From Lyngbya sp. PCC 8106 (lineage in GTDB: Bacteria; Cyanobacteriota; Cyanobacteriia; Cyanobacteriales; Microcoleaceae), in contig NZ_AAVU01000012.1 of assembly GCF_000169095.1 (NCBI RefSeq), positions 62,001 through 126,000 on the forward strand: a stretch of DNA of 64,000 bases. Direction: 5' to 3'. The notes under the pieces are model-generated. The model had not been told where the DNA came from. It saw only the letters and a program-made list of their open reading frames with translations, and ran no database searches. The position numbers and the translations under genes were made by a program. Positions 54,484 through 63,044 of the stretch are shown in pieces. The first letter of the stretch is position 1; each line of letters opens with the position of its first letter.

Positions 54484-54618
54484 CTAAGTAACTTTAAAAA
54501 TAGATCCGATAGTTTTAGCTACGTTTTTAACCACTTTTTTAACTCCCTTGGGAATTTAATCTTTAATAGATTCGGGTTTTGTTTGGACAGATGAACGTGC
54601 TTTACCCAATAAACCCAT
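54484..54618 (-). pseudogene. Truncated third TerB copy fused to a basic peptide reading frame
   Basis: Begins exactly like the two TerB genes (MGLLGKARSS) and exactly 711 bp after the previous start codon, but then diverges: VQTKPESIKD, stop (TAA at 54556-54558). The same frame continues after this stop as IPKGVKKVVKNVAKTIGSIF then KVT and a stop. So the 5' end of a repeat unit joined unrelated sequence. The continuing frame is a cationic amphipathic helix that may once have been a small peptide gene. Confidence 0.55.
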
Positions 54619-54879
54619 GTAATTTTTCCCTAGAGTTAGAAGGTGTTAGATTTTTCAAATTTCTATATTTAGCTTAAATTAAAAATCCCAGATTTAACAG
54701 CGTGTAATTACTGAGATTTGATAAATTTTTGAAGTGCTTAAATTGAGTTCAGCCTCAGTAAAAATACGCAGAGTGCTCTGAGAAATGCGATTAACTGTAA
54801 TTTGCTTCTATTCTTAACCACTTTCAATCCCCAGATTCTTCGAGAAACCGGGGATTTTATCTGACAAGATTTGACAACT
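54619..54879. repeat. TerB array spacer, copy 3, with hairpin
   Basis: This spacer repeats almost base for base at 55330-55590 and (upper part) 56041-56250. It holds the leader of the following unit and a terminator-like hairpin, ATCCCC (54827-54832) and GGGGAT (54850-54855) with an inner TTCT/AGAA stem. The 711-bp unit is therefore spacer plus gene. Confidence 0.85.
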
Positions 54880-55329
54880 CTATCCTTTATTTTTAAGTAA
54901 CATTACCCGAATGACTTCATGGGCAGTTTCTTCGGAGATTTGAAGCGCATTGTACAAATCGGTTAATAAAGATTCTTCTTCATCAGTGACTTCACCATCT
55001 GCTAAAATTAAGTCAGTAGCAACAGCAAACATTGTACCGTGTAACTCATAAGGAAGAGTTTTGATTGCTTGATGAAGGAATGCTTCAGCCCCCTGACGGC
55101 GCATCATTCCGGCAAGTTTATCAAACATTCGGATCATAACTTCCGACGGATAGCTACGGAAAAGGTGCATTCGGTTCAGTAACGGAATTAATACACTCAC
55201 TTCAGAATCGGAAATATAACCATCGGCTGCAATAACCGTTAATGCAATACCTGCAAAAGCTTCAGCCGGACTCATAACCGTGTCAGTTTTGAGACTTCCC
55301 AATGAACCTGCTTTACTAAATAAACCCAT
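54880..55329 (-). CDS. TerB-family protein, copy 2
   Basis: A 149-aa all-helical protein of the tellurite-resistance TerB family, with the two metal-binding-type acidic turns VIAADGYISDSEV and LILADGEVTDEEES. TerB proteins are linked to stress responses and membrane or calcium signalling; exact role here unknown. It is about 80% identical by eye to the copy at 55591-56040, and the spacers match too, so they are tandem duplicates. The N-terminal MGLFSKAGSLGSLKTD is a flexible tail. Confidence 0.85.
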   Translation of the reverse strand: MGLFSKAGSLGSLKTDTVMSPAEAFAGIALTVIAADGYISDSEVSVLIPLLNRMHLFRSYPSEVMIRMFDKLAGMMRRQGAEAFLHQAIKTLPYELHGTMFAVATDLILADGEVTDEEESLLTDLYNALQISEETAHEVIRVMLLKNKG

Positions 55330-55537
55330 GTGATTTTTTCCTAAATGTAGAAGGTGTTAAATTTTTAAAATCTCTACATTTAGCTTAAGTTGAAAATCCC
55401 AGATTGAACAGCGTGTAATTACTGATATTTGATAATGTTTTGAAGTGCTTAAATAGAGTTCTGTCTCAGTGAAAACACGCAGAGTTATCTGAGAAATGCG
55501 ATTAACTGTAATTTACTTCTATTCTTAACCACTTTAA

Positions 55538-55566
55538 ATCCCCAGATTCTTCGAGAAACCGGGGAT
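55538..55566 (-). terminator. Terminator-like hairpin in the TerB array
   Basis: ATCCCC (55538-55543) and GGGGAT (55561-55566) with an inner TTCT/AGAA stem, 24 bases downstream of the copy-1 stop on the minus strand; the same hairpin follows copy 2. There is no U-run, so it may be a processing or attenuation structure rather than a classical terminator. Confidence 0.55.
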
Positions 55567-55590
55567 TTTATCTGACAAGATTTGACAACT

Positions 55591-56040
55591 CTATCCTTTA
55601 TTTTTAATCAACATCACCCGAATAATTTCATTGGCAGTTTCTTGAGAAATTTCAAAGGCATTGCAGAGATCATTTAATAGACTTTCTTCTTCATCAGTGA
55701 CTTCACCATCTGCTAAAATTAAGTCAGTGGCAACAGCAAACATTGTCTCGTGCAGTTCATGGGGAAGGGTTTTAATCGCTTGATCAACCAGTGCTTCAAC
55801 TCCCTGACGCTTGATAACACCGAAAATTTTGTCAAACATACGTCTCATTACTTCAGACGGATAACTACGAAAAAGGTGCATCCGACCAAGCAAAGTTACT
55901 AATACATCTAATTCCGAGTCTGCAAGATAGCCGTCAGCAGCAACCACTGCTAATGAAATACCTGCAAAAGCTTCCGCAGGAGTCATAGCCGTGTCAGTTT
56001 TGAGACTGCTGGATGAACGTGCTTTACCAAATAAACCCAT
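55591..56040 (-). CDS. TerB-family protein, copy 1
   Basis: First unit of the 711-bp array, 149 aa. Starts MGLFGKARSSSSLKTD, has VVAADGYLADSELDVLVTLL and LILADGEVTDEEESLLN, and ends with VMLIKNKG. Differences from copy 2 are scattered and mostly conservative, so both are likely functional. It lies at the upstream end of the array, so its spacer (56041-56250) holds the main promoter. Confidence 0.85.
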   Translation of the reverse strand: MGLFGKARSSSSLKTDTAMTPAEAFAGISLAVVAADGYLADSELDVLVTLLGRMHLFRSYPSEVMRRMFDKIFGVIKRQGVEALVDQAIKTLPHELHETMFAVATDLILADGEVTDEEESLLNDLCNAFEISQETANEIIRVMLIKNKG

Positions 56041-56384
56041 GTAATTTTCTCCTAAATGTAGAAGGTGTTAAATTTTTAAAATCTCTACATTTAGCTTAAA
56101 TTGAAAATCCCAGATTGAACAGCGTGTAATTACTGAGATTTGATAATTTTTTGAAGTGCTTAAATAGAGTTTAGTCTCAGTGAAAATACGCAGAGTATTC
56201 TGAGAAATGCGATTAACTGTAATTTTCCTCTATTCTTAACCTGTTTAAATCTCCAAACTAGGTTAAACTGAGAACAAAGATAGTCTATAGCAATCCTCGT
56301 AGTTGTGAGATACAGTCAATCTGCCATTGATCAGGTTAACCAATTGATTATAAACTCTTATAAAGACATCTACATCGAATCACA
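56041..56384. promoter_or_regulatory. Divergent region between TerB array and aldo/keto reductase
   Basis: The left 210 bp are a copy of the TerB spacer (promoter/leader of the array). The rest leads into the aldo/keto reductase on the plus strand. A short plus-strand frame from 56305 overlaps the reductase and is a shadow. Confidence 0.5.
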
Positions 56385-57365
56385 ATGCAAACGAATCAAA
56401 AACTTTCTCTACCAACTATGGGTTGTGGAACGTGGGCGTGGGGAAACCGACTACTTTGGGGTTATGATGAAAGTATGGATCAGCAACTTCAAGAGGTTTT
56501 TAACCTGTGTGTTAGTAATGGAGTGACTTTATTTGACACAGGTGATTCTTATGGAACTGGAAAATTAAACGGACGGAGTGAGAGTCTTTTAGGGCAATTT
56601 TCTAGAGAATATTCGGGTTTAAATTCCGATCAAATTTGCATCGCCACTAAACTCGCCGTTTACCCCTGGAGATTGACCCGTAATGCAATGGTTTCCGCCT
56701 GTAAAGCTTCAGCCAAACGGTTAGGAAGAAATGTAGATTTAGTACAAATGCACTGGTCTACGGCGAACTATTTTCCTTGGCAAGAATGGCCGTTATTAGA
56801 AGGATTAGCTGATCTTTATGAACAAGGAGAAGTTAAAGGGGTTGGGCTATCGAATTATGGGCCGAAACGACTAAAAAAAGTTTATCAAAAATTTCGTGAT
56901 CGCGGAGTTACGATTACAACTTTACAAGTACAATATTCTCTTCTTTCTACCTATCCTATCACTGAATTAGGTCTAAAAGAAGTTTGTGATGAACTGGGAA
57001 TTACATTGATTGCTTATAGTCCCCTTGCTTTGGGGATTTTAACCGGAAAATATTCAGAAAACAGCCCTTTTCCCAAGGGAATTCGAGGTTTAGTCTTTCG
57101 GCAAATCTTACCCGGAGTTAAACCCCTTTTATCTTGTTTAAAAGAGATCTCAGACTCTCGAAATAAAACTATGTCTCAGGTAGCAATTAATTGGTGTATT
57201 TGTAAAGGAACAATTCCAATTCCAGGGGCTAAAAATCCTGAACAAGCCAGACAAAATATTGGGGCTTTGGGTTGGAAGCTAGATTCTGGTGAAGTGGATG
57301 AACTCGACAAAGCCGCAGCCTGTGTTGATAAAAAAATGGTACAAAATATTTTTCAAACTAAGTAA
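56385..57365 (+). CDS. Aldo/keto reductase
   Basis: A 326-aa NADPH-dependent TIM-barrel reductase. The catalytic tetrad is visible: Asp and Tyr in FDTGDSYGTGKLNG, Lys in IATKLAVYPW and His in LVQMHWSTANY; the NADPH-binding IPIPGAKNPEQARQNIGALGW is at the C-terminus. The group includes plant chloroplast and cyanobacterial pyridoxal/aldehyde reductases; substrate not deducible. No ribosome-binding site is obvious before the ATG. Confidence 0.93.
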   Translation: MQTNQKLSLPTMGCGTWAWGNRLLWGYDESMDQQLQEVFNLCVSNGVTLFDTGDSYGTGKLNGRSESLLGQFSREYSGLNSDQICIATKLAVYPWRLTRNAMVSACKASAKRLGRNVDLVQMHWSTANYFPWQEWPLLEGLADLYEQGEVKGVGLSNYGPKRLKKVYQKFRDRGVTITTLQVQYSLLSTYPITELGLKEVCDELGITLIAYSPLALGILTGKYSENSPFPKGIRGLVFRQILPGVKPLLSCLKEISDSRNKTMSQVAINWCICKGTIPIPGAKNPEQARQNIGALGWKLDSGEVDELDKAAACVDKKMVQNIFQTK

Positions 57366-57619
57366 TATTAATTCAAGTCCAATATTAAGGCGAGGGAAAT
57401 AAAACTTAATTTAAGATACAAAATTTCCCCCCTACAATTATCTTCACTGCTGATCCAGCAAATTCCGAAAGAAAATTAAAATCATTATTTTTTGGGTATA
57501 AACACTCACGCTAAACTCTTTTCAAAAGTATTTGCTAAGATAGAGATAGATTCGACTAACATTATATGGTTAGAAATCTAAACCTCAATAATTGTTCGAT
57601 CATGCAGGAGGATAATAAC

Positions 57620-58003
57620 ATGGGTTTAATTGGTGGTCTTCTCGGCAACGCCTCCGAATTAAAAGCAGATGGTGCTAAACTTGATAAACTGTTTAGTGAA
57701 GTTTTGGTTGAGGGAGAAACAATCGAAAAAGCCTATCAACTGATTCGGGATTTGTTTGTCTTTACTAGCAAACGTCTAATTCTCGTCGATAAGCAAGGTG
57801 TAACCGGGAAAAAAATTGAATTTCTCTCTATTCCCTACTCAAAGATTACTAAGTTTTCTAAAGAAAGTGCGGGTCATTTTGATCTCGATGCTGAGTTAAA
57901 AATTTGGGTCGGAAGTGAGTCAACTCCCATTGCTAAAGAGTTTAATCGTTCAGTTAATATCAACGAAGTTTATGCTGTTTTAAGCAAGTATGTTTTGAAT
58001 TAA
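57620..58003 (+). CDS. Bacterial PH-domain protein (bPH_1)
   Basis: A 127-aa cytosolic protein of the bacterial pleckstrin-homology family: GETIEKAYQLIRDLFVFTSKRLILVDKQG, KKIEFLSIPYSKITKFSKESAGHFDLDAELKIWVG are typical strands. The start at 57620 follows AGGAGG (57606-57611); 18 earlier codons are open but lack such a site. Bacterial PH-domain proteins of this kind are linked to envelope stress but specific function is unknown. Confidence 0.85.
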   Translation: MGLIGGLLGNASELKADGAKLDKLFSEVLVEGETIEKAYQLIRDLFVFTSKRLILVDKQGVTGKKIEFLSIPYSKITKFSKESAGHFDLDAELKIWVGSESTPIAKEFNRSVNINEVYAVLSKYVLN

Positions 58004-58061
58004 CAGCTTGCAAAAATCTTTGTGATTAACAGCAATTATCACTAAAAATGAGATAAAATAA

Positions 58062-58089
58062 AATGGGTAGCTGACTAAAACTACCCATT
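58062..58089 (+). terminator. Hairpin after the PH-domain gene
   Basis: AATGGGTAG (58062-58070) pairs perfectly with CTACCCATT (58081-58089) around a 10-base loop, followed by AATTGATCG. It probably ends the PH-domain gene transcript. Confidence 0.6.
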
Positions 58090-58824
58090 AATTGATCGTT
58101 AAGTTTTGGTTCAGAATTAATGAGTGTCACGAATATTTGTATCAGCAGATCCATCTTAATATCCAAATGAGGCTTTGGCTATATTCTGTGTATCAAGAAA
58201 AGCTAATCTAGATAAAATCAGTGTTTTCAGTTCAATTTGCACTGCTTTAATCTGATGAAAGAAACAGTAAAGCAAACTGGGTGTGCCGTTGACAATCTCC
58301 TTTAGGGCGAGTTATAATAGACAAAACAATAGGGTGCGCTGCGGAAATTTTTGAGCAGTCGGTAGTAATGTTATCTCAGTTAGCCAAGTGTGGGTGTATC
58401 GCTACAAGTTCACAGACCGAAAAAAAGCCCTATGTTTAAGAGTTTGACAACGTGACGAAGGAATAAAGGTATTCTACTCAGCCGTTATTGGGTTAAATCT
58501 AACCGGAAACGTGCTTTCAATTTTCAGGGAAATAATAACTCATTCTTTGTGAATTATCTGTGAAGCTTCTGTGAAATTTCTGTGAAATTTCTGTAAAATT
58601 TGATGATCAGGGTGAATTTAAATTAACTGTAGTGAATAGAATTTAGAGATAGCTGCAACACTGTTCACAACTGAGTTGTTTAATCTAGTATAAACAGAAA
58701 TCTCCGTGATATTCTGGAACTAAAATCTGAGTTGCCTAATTTTAGGTATGCAGAAATTGTGGAGAAATCCGTGCCTTAAACAATTCTAAAAAGCACAATT
58801 AAAGGGACTGGGAGCTGATATTGC
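58090..58824. other. Gene-free 735-bp stretch with short tandem repeat
   Basis: No gene is supported. A 12-bp unit of TCTGTGAAATTT type repeats three to four times near 58558-58600. The rest is AT-rich and presumably holds the promoter of the pentapeptide-repeat gene. Confidence 0.45.
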
Positions 58825-60177
58825 ATGGCAAATGAGGAACATCTCGCCCAACTCAAACAGGGAGTTGAGATGTGGAATCAATGGAGAGAAAACAATCCAG
58901 AAGTCAAGCCCGATTTACGGGGTGTCGATCTCAGTGGAGCAGATCTCAGTGGAGCTAATCTATGGATGGCTGATCTTTGGAGTGCCGATCTCTGGGGAGC
59001 CGATCTGCGAGGTACAGACTTGAGTGACAGCAACCTTTGGAGAGCCGATCTGCGGGGTACGAATCTGCGAAATGCAGACTTGAGTGGAGCTTATTTGTGG
59101 AGAGCCGATCTGCGTGGTGCCGATCTCACCGGAGTTAATCTGATGGGAACAAACCTGAGTGAAGCCGACTTGTGGGGCGCTAACTTACAGTCTGCAAACC
59201 TGAGTGAAGCCAACCTCTGGAAAGCTGATTTTAGAGGAGTTTACCTCAAAGACACCATTATCGATCTGCAAACCAGTTGGGAGCAAAAATGGAAACTTGT
59301 TTGGCAAATCCTTAACCAAGGCGTGGAAGGATTAGATCTCGGAGAAGCCGATCTCAGAGAAGCCAATTTATGGAAAGCGGATCTCAGTAGAGCAAATTTG
59401 ATCAATGCTGATTTGTGGGGTACTGATTTGCGAGAAGCCAATCTTATGGGAGCGGATTTGTGGGGAGTTAACCTCAGTGAAACCGATCTCAGCCAAGCTA
59501 ATCTCACGGGGGCGGATCTGTGGAGAGCAAACCTACGCGGTGCCGATCTCAGCCATGCTGACTTTAGCCAAGCCAACCTCACCGAAGCCAATCTACGAGC
59601 AACTCAAATTCTTGGAACAAATTTTGAGCGAGTCACCCTCACTGGTGCTTGTATTGAAGACTGGGATCTCAACAGTGCAACAAATCTAAAATTGGTGACT
59701 TGTGAATATGTTTATTTAAAAGACGATCAACAAGAACGGTGTCCACATGATGCCAATAAAACCTTTGGTGTGGGAGAATTTACCAAGCTCTTTCAACCCG
59801 CTTTAGAAACAGTTGATCTGACCTTTACGACAGGAATTGATTGGCAAGCTTTTTATCTCTCATTTCAAGCATTACAAGCTGAATATGGGGCAGAAAATTT
59901 ATCCGTGATTGCTCTAGAAATGACTGGAGATCAAAAATTAATTATTCGATTTAAAGTCTCTCCTTTTATCGAAAAATCAGAATTTGATTGGGTCGCAAAT
60001 CAATTCTATAATCAACAGCTTAATCTGATTGAAAAGCAGTATCAACAGCAACATCAACTTAAACAGAAGACGCGAGAGCAAGACCTCAAGCAAAGTGCGA
60101 CCCTACAAGAAATTATACGTTTACTTGCTGTTCAGCACAATAATATGAGTATAATAGAACTGAAGGAAACCCATTGA
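58825..60177 (+). CDS. Trp-rich pentapeptide-repeat protein
   Basis: A 450-aa protein. Residues 33-140 and 170-275 are pentapeptide repeats (A[D/N]LxX) forming a right-handed beta helix, many with Trp (SADLWGADLRGTDL). A 25-residue insert (TSWEQKWKLVWQILNQGV) interrupts the helix between the two blocks. The C-terminal 170 aa are not repeats: a CPHDANKTFGVGEFTKLFQPAL segment, typical of cyanobacterial pentapeptide proteins, then a coiled-coil Gln/Lys-rich tail. Soluble; function unknown. Confidence 0.92.
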   Translation: MANEEHLAQLKQGVEMWNQWRENNPEVKPDLRGVDLSGADLSGANLWMADLWSADLWGADLRGTDLSDSNLWRADLRGTNLRNADLSGAYLWRADLRGADLTGVNLMGTNLSEADLWGANLQSANLSEANLWKADFRGVYLKDTIIDLQTSWEQKWKLVWQILNQGVEGLDLGEADLREANLWKADLSRANLINADLWGTDLREANLMGADLWGVNLSETDLSQANLTGADLWRANLRGADLSHADFSQANLTEANLRATQILGTNFERVTLTGACIEDWDLNSATNLKLVTCEYVYLKDDQQERCPHDANKTFGVGEFTKLFQPALETVDLTFTTGIDWQAFYLSFQALQAEYGAENLSVIALEMTGDQKLIIRFKVSPFIEKSEFDWVANQFYNQQLNLIEKQYQQQHQLKQKTREQDLKQSATLQEIIRLLAVQHNNMSIIELKETH

Positions 60178-60448
60178 CAACCATTTTATAGATTGTTTAA
60201 AGGGGGGGGATCAATTCGGATAACCAACTTTTTTCACAGGTGACAATTTATCAATTTATTCGGAAAACAAGATCAGCCTTAAATCAGATGTAACTCTCGA
60301 AAATAGGCAAAAAAATTATCCGGATAAACGAAAATAAAAAGCGCAACACTCAGTTAGAGGCTGCTGAAAAAAGAAATTTAATCCGGATTCTTGGAGCAAG
60401 CATCTTACCATTTATTGATTACCAATAGACTCTAAGGAGGATAAGAGT

Positions 60449-61687
60449 TTGAGTGCTGAATCGGCAAAATTAGAGAGCTTAACTCAACAACTAGACACCC
60501 TCTGTCAAAAACTTGCCACTGGTGATGTTGTTCTTAGCAATCCTGCCAAAGAAGGAAAACTTCATTTTTGTAATGGTCAATTGCTCTATGCAACCAGTGA
60601 TTTTCATCGGGTACGACGTTGGCATCGAGCGCTCAAGAAAAATAGCCCCAACTGGAAACCCCAACCCAACTCTGTTTCATTCGATAACGAGAAACCTTGG
60701 GAATATCAACTCCTGTATCAAGGTGTAGCCAATGAGCAGCTAACACTCACTCAAGCTAAAACGATCATCGGTTACGTCACCTTAGAAATTTTATTTTCTC
60801 TACTCAACTGCACGGATACCTTTTCTAAAGCTCAACCCTCTCGAGAAGCATCTTCGGAAGTCTCCTTGGGTTTGGGTTTGTCTTACAGCGAATTGGAACC
60901 TGTACTCAGCAAAGGATCACAACTGCGATCGCAATGGGAAGCCGCAGGCTTAGGTTCAATGAACCCCATAGAAGCCCCACTACTGCGAAAACCTGTTCAT
61001 TCCCAAACGCTATCGGGATGGGATAAATACCTCAACGGCAAATTTACCCTCTGGGATATTTCTCTGCGTTTAGGAAAGTCCGTAACATCCGTGACTCGCG
61101 CCTTACTCCCGTTGATCAAGAAAGGGTTAGTCCAGTTGCGAACGGTTCCAGATCTACCCGCACCGACGTTCAACCTCAGAACCGCGAGTTGGGAGTCTAC
61201 GCCTGGTGAGTCGGAAATCACATCAATTGAACCGGATCAACAGAAGCCTTTAATTGCTTGTATTGATGATAGTCCTGTGGTTTTTCAGGTGATGAAAAAT
61301 ATCCTTGAACCTGCCGGATATCAAGTGCTGGGACTGCAAGATCCAGTGCAGGCGATCGCACAAGTGGCAAGATATAAACCGGATTTAATTTTTCTGGATT
61401 TGGTGATGCCCGATGCGAATGGTTATACTATCTGTCAGTTTTTGCGAAAAGCATCTGCATTTAAAAATACACCTGTGATTATTCTCACCAGTCGGGATAA
61501 TGTTATTGATCGCAGTCGCACAAAACTGATTGGTGCATCAGGATTTTTAGGTAAACCCCCTGATCCGGAAGAAACCTTAAAAGTTGTGCGTCGATACCTT
61601 TCCCAATCTTCTCATCCTACTGCGGAGGGAAATAATCATGGACTCGAAATTCGCAATAATTTTGAACTCGGTGTCGGTGAATTTTAG
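60449..61687 (+). CDS. pixG: PATAN-receiver phototaxis regulator PixG
   Basis: A 412-aa response regulator. N-terminal 1-250 is a PATAN/DUF4388-type domain (EGKLHFCNGQLLYATSDFHRVRRWHRAL), which in Synechocystis PixG/TaxP1 and related proteins contacts the pilus motor PilB/PilC. The receiver (about 265-385) has IDDSPVV, phosphoacceptor in LIFLDLVMPDANG and Lys in FLGKPPD. Start is TTG at 60449 behind AAGGAGG. First gene of a pixG-H-I-J set; therefore likely the output of the photoreceptor encoded downstream. Confidence 0.85.
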   Translation: MSAESAKLESLTQQLDTLCQKLATGDVVLSNPAKEGKLHFCNGQLLYATSDFHRVRRWHRALKKNSPNWKPQPNSVSFDNEKPWEYQLLYQGVANEQLTLTQAKTIIGYVTLEILFSLLNCTDTFSKAQPSREASSEVSLGLGLSYSELEPVLSKGSQLRSQWEAAGLGSMNPIEAPLLRKPVHSQTLSGWDKYLNGKFTLWDISLRLGKSVTSVTRALLPLIKKGLVQLRTVPDLPAPTFNLRTASWESTPGESEITSIEPDQQKPLIACIDDSPVVFQVMKNILEPAGYQVLGLQDPVQAIAQVARYKPDLIFLDLVMPDANGYTICQFLRKASAFKNTPVIILTSRDNVIDRSRTKLIGASGFLGKPPDPEETLKVVRRYLSQSSHPTAEGNNHGLEIRNNFELGVGEF

Positions 61688-61827
61688 ATGAAGTGGATAG
61701 ATTTTAGCCGGATCATTATTGAGTTTAGAGTCTGGGGTAGACGGTCAATTTTTCCGGCATCAATACGATACTTAAAGCGGTCTGGGTGATCTGTTGTTTC
61801 CAATCTGACTTCATAAGAATTTGGCAT
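61684..61827 (-). CDS. Possible 47-aa antisense small protein between pixG and pixH
   Basis: Minus-strand frame MPNSYEVRLETTDHPDRFKY, then a basic tail ending KSIHFI, with AGAGGGG seven bases before the ATG. Its stop overlaps the pixG stop. The N-terminal half reads like a real beta-rich protein fragment and the composition is unusual for chance, but it has no known family, and it lies against the operon. May be a small gene, a remnant, or chance. Confidence 0.3.
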   Translation of the reverse strand: MPNSYEVRLETTDHPDRFKYRIDAGKIDRLPQTLNSIMIRLKSIHFI

Positions 61828-62024
61828 TGATATCCCCTCTTTCGAGTCCATTTAGGGGGAACGAGCGATCGCATCTACTCAATTTTTGGGGGTTGTTGAG
61901 TCAACCTTGAGTTAATAATGTTCTCTGATGTTAATTTGCATCAAATATTGCATTTTATCTCCCTTTATATTTTCATTTAACTGATTACATCGACAACTTT
62001 ATCAATGCAATAGGAGGTTACTAA
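61688..62024. other. 337-bp gap inside the pix operon
   Basis: Apart from the possible antisense frame, this holds a HIP1 octamer near 61866 and an AGGAGG before pixH. No terminator is evident, so pixG and pixH could be on one transcript or pixH could have its own promoter. Confidence 0.4.
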
Positions 62025-62387
62025 ATGGCTCATATTTTAGTCGTTGAAGACAATAATACTGAAGCAAAGATTTTAACTGAATGTTTACAAAGATCGGGAT
62101 TTCATGTGTTAAGTGTGACGACAGCAGAAGCAGCAAAAGCGATGGTTGCCAAACAAAGATTTGATGCCATTCTGATGGATGTTGTTTTACCCGGTCAAAG
62201 TGGTTTTGGGTTGTGCAGAGAACTCAAAAATCATGAAAAAACGGCGGGAATTCCGATTATAATTTGCTCCAGTAAATCTGAAAAGTTTGATAAAAACTGG
62301 GGATTAAAACAAGGTGCGTCTGCTTATCTTTGCAAACCAATTAATACAGAAGAAATTCTCCAAACACTCAAAGGATTAATCAATTAG
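62025..62387 (+). CDS. pixH: CheY-like receiver PixH/PilH
   Basis: A 120-aa single receiver: VVEDNNTE (acidic pair), AILMDVVLPGQSG (phosphoacceptor Asp), CSSKSEK (conserved Ser) and Lys in YLCKPIN. Follows AGGAGG. Position after the PATAN regulator and before a CheW-like gene matches pixH/taxY1 of Synechocystis phototaxis operons. Likely receives phosphate from the CheA-like kinase encoded beyond the window. Confidence 0.88.
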   Translation: MAHILVVEDNNTEAKILTECLQRSGFHVLSVTTAEAAKAMVAKQRFDAILMDVVLPGQSGFGLCRELKNHEKTAGIPIIICSSKSEKFDKNWGLKQGASAYLCKPINTEEILQTLKGLIN

Positions 62388-62481
62388 TTGTTTACCCGTT
62401 AACGGTTGATTAACTTGGAAATTAAAGCTTTTGATTGTTCTGGGTAATTTTGAACCGACAAGTTTTAATTTTTGACTTTTT

Positions 62482-62967
62482 ATGGCGACTCAATCTACTG
62501 ATCAAGAAACTGAACATTTTCTCAGTCTCTCTATTACATCCAGCCTAAAAGCCATGTTGCCTACACAGCAACTCGCTGAAGTGATCAACATTGCCCCCCA
62601 TGAAATTGTTCCCCTTCCTCAAATGTCATCGGCAGTCGTGGGTGTTTTTCCGTGGCAAGGAGAAGTGTTATGGGTGGTTGATCTCAGTTATTGGATGGGA
62701 TTTGAACCCTTACTAACTGAAAATTTTTCACGATCCAACTGTACCATACTAAAAGTAAAAAATCAAGGAAAATCTCTGGGGATTTTAATTTATAAAGTGG
62801 GAAAAATTATCTGTTGTGAACCTCAAAAAAATCAATCTTTACCGGTGGATTTACCCGAATCCATTTTAGAGCATCCAACCCGCAAAAACTGTATTACAGG
62901 AGCCTGGATTGATCCGCAAGGAGAACGATTTTTAATCTTAGATACTACCTCAATTGCCTCATCATAA
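62482..62967 (+). CDS. pixI: CheW-like coupling protein PixI
   Basis: A 161-aa CheW-domain protein: MLPTQQLAEVINIAPHEIVPLPQMSSAVVGVFPWQGEVLWVVDLS is the usual N-terminal half, and TGAWIDPQGERFLILDTTSI the C-terminal strand. It couples the PixJ receptor to the histidine kinase. Position in the pix order supports the name. Confidence 0.88.
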   Translation: MATQSTDQETEHFLSLSITSSLKAMLPTQQLAEVINIAPHEIVPLPQMSSAVVGVFPWQGEVLWVVDLSYWMGFEPLLTENFSRSNCTILKVKNQGKSLGILIYKVGKIICCEPQKNQSLPVDLPESILEHPTRKNCITGAWIDPQGERFLILDTTSIASS

Positions 62968-63044
62968 GATTGAAAAAATCTAAACTGAGTCCATTAAAAT
63001 TCAATTTTTCCGACTAAATTCACGATGCTATTTACAGATAAACT

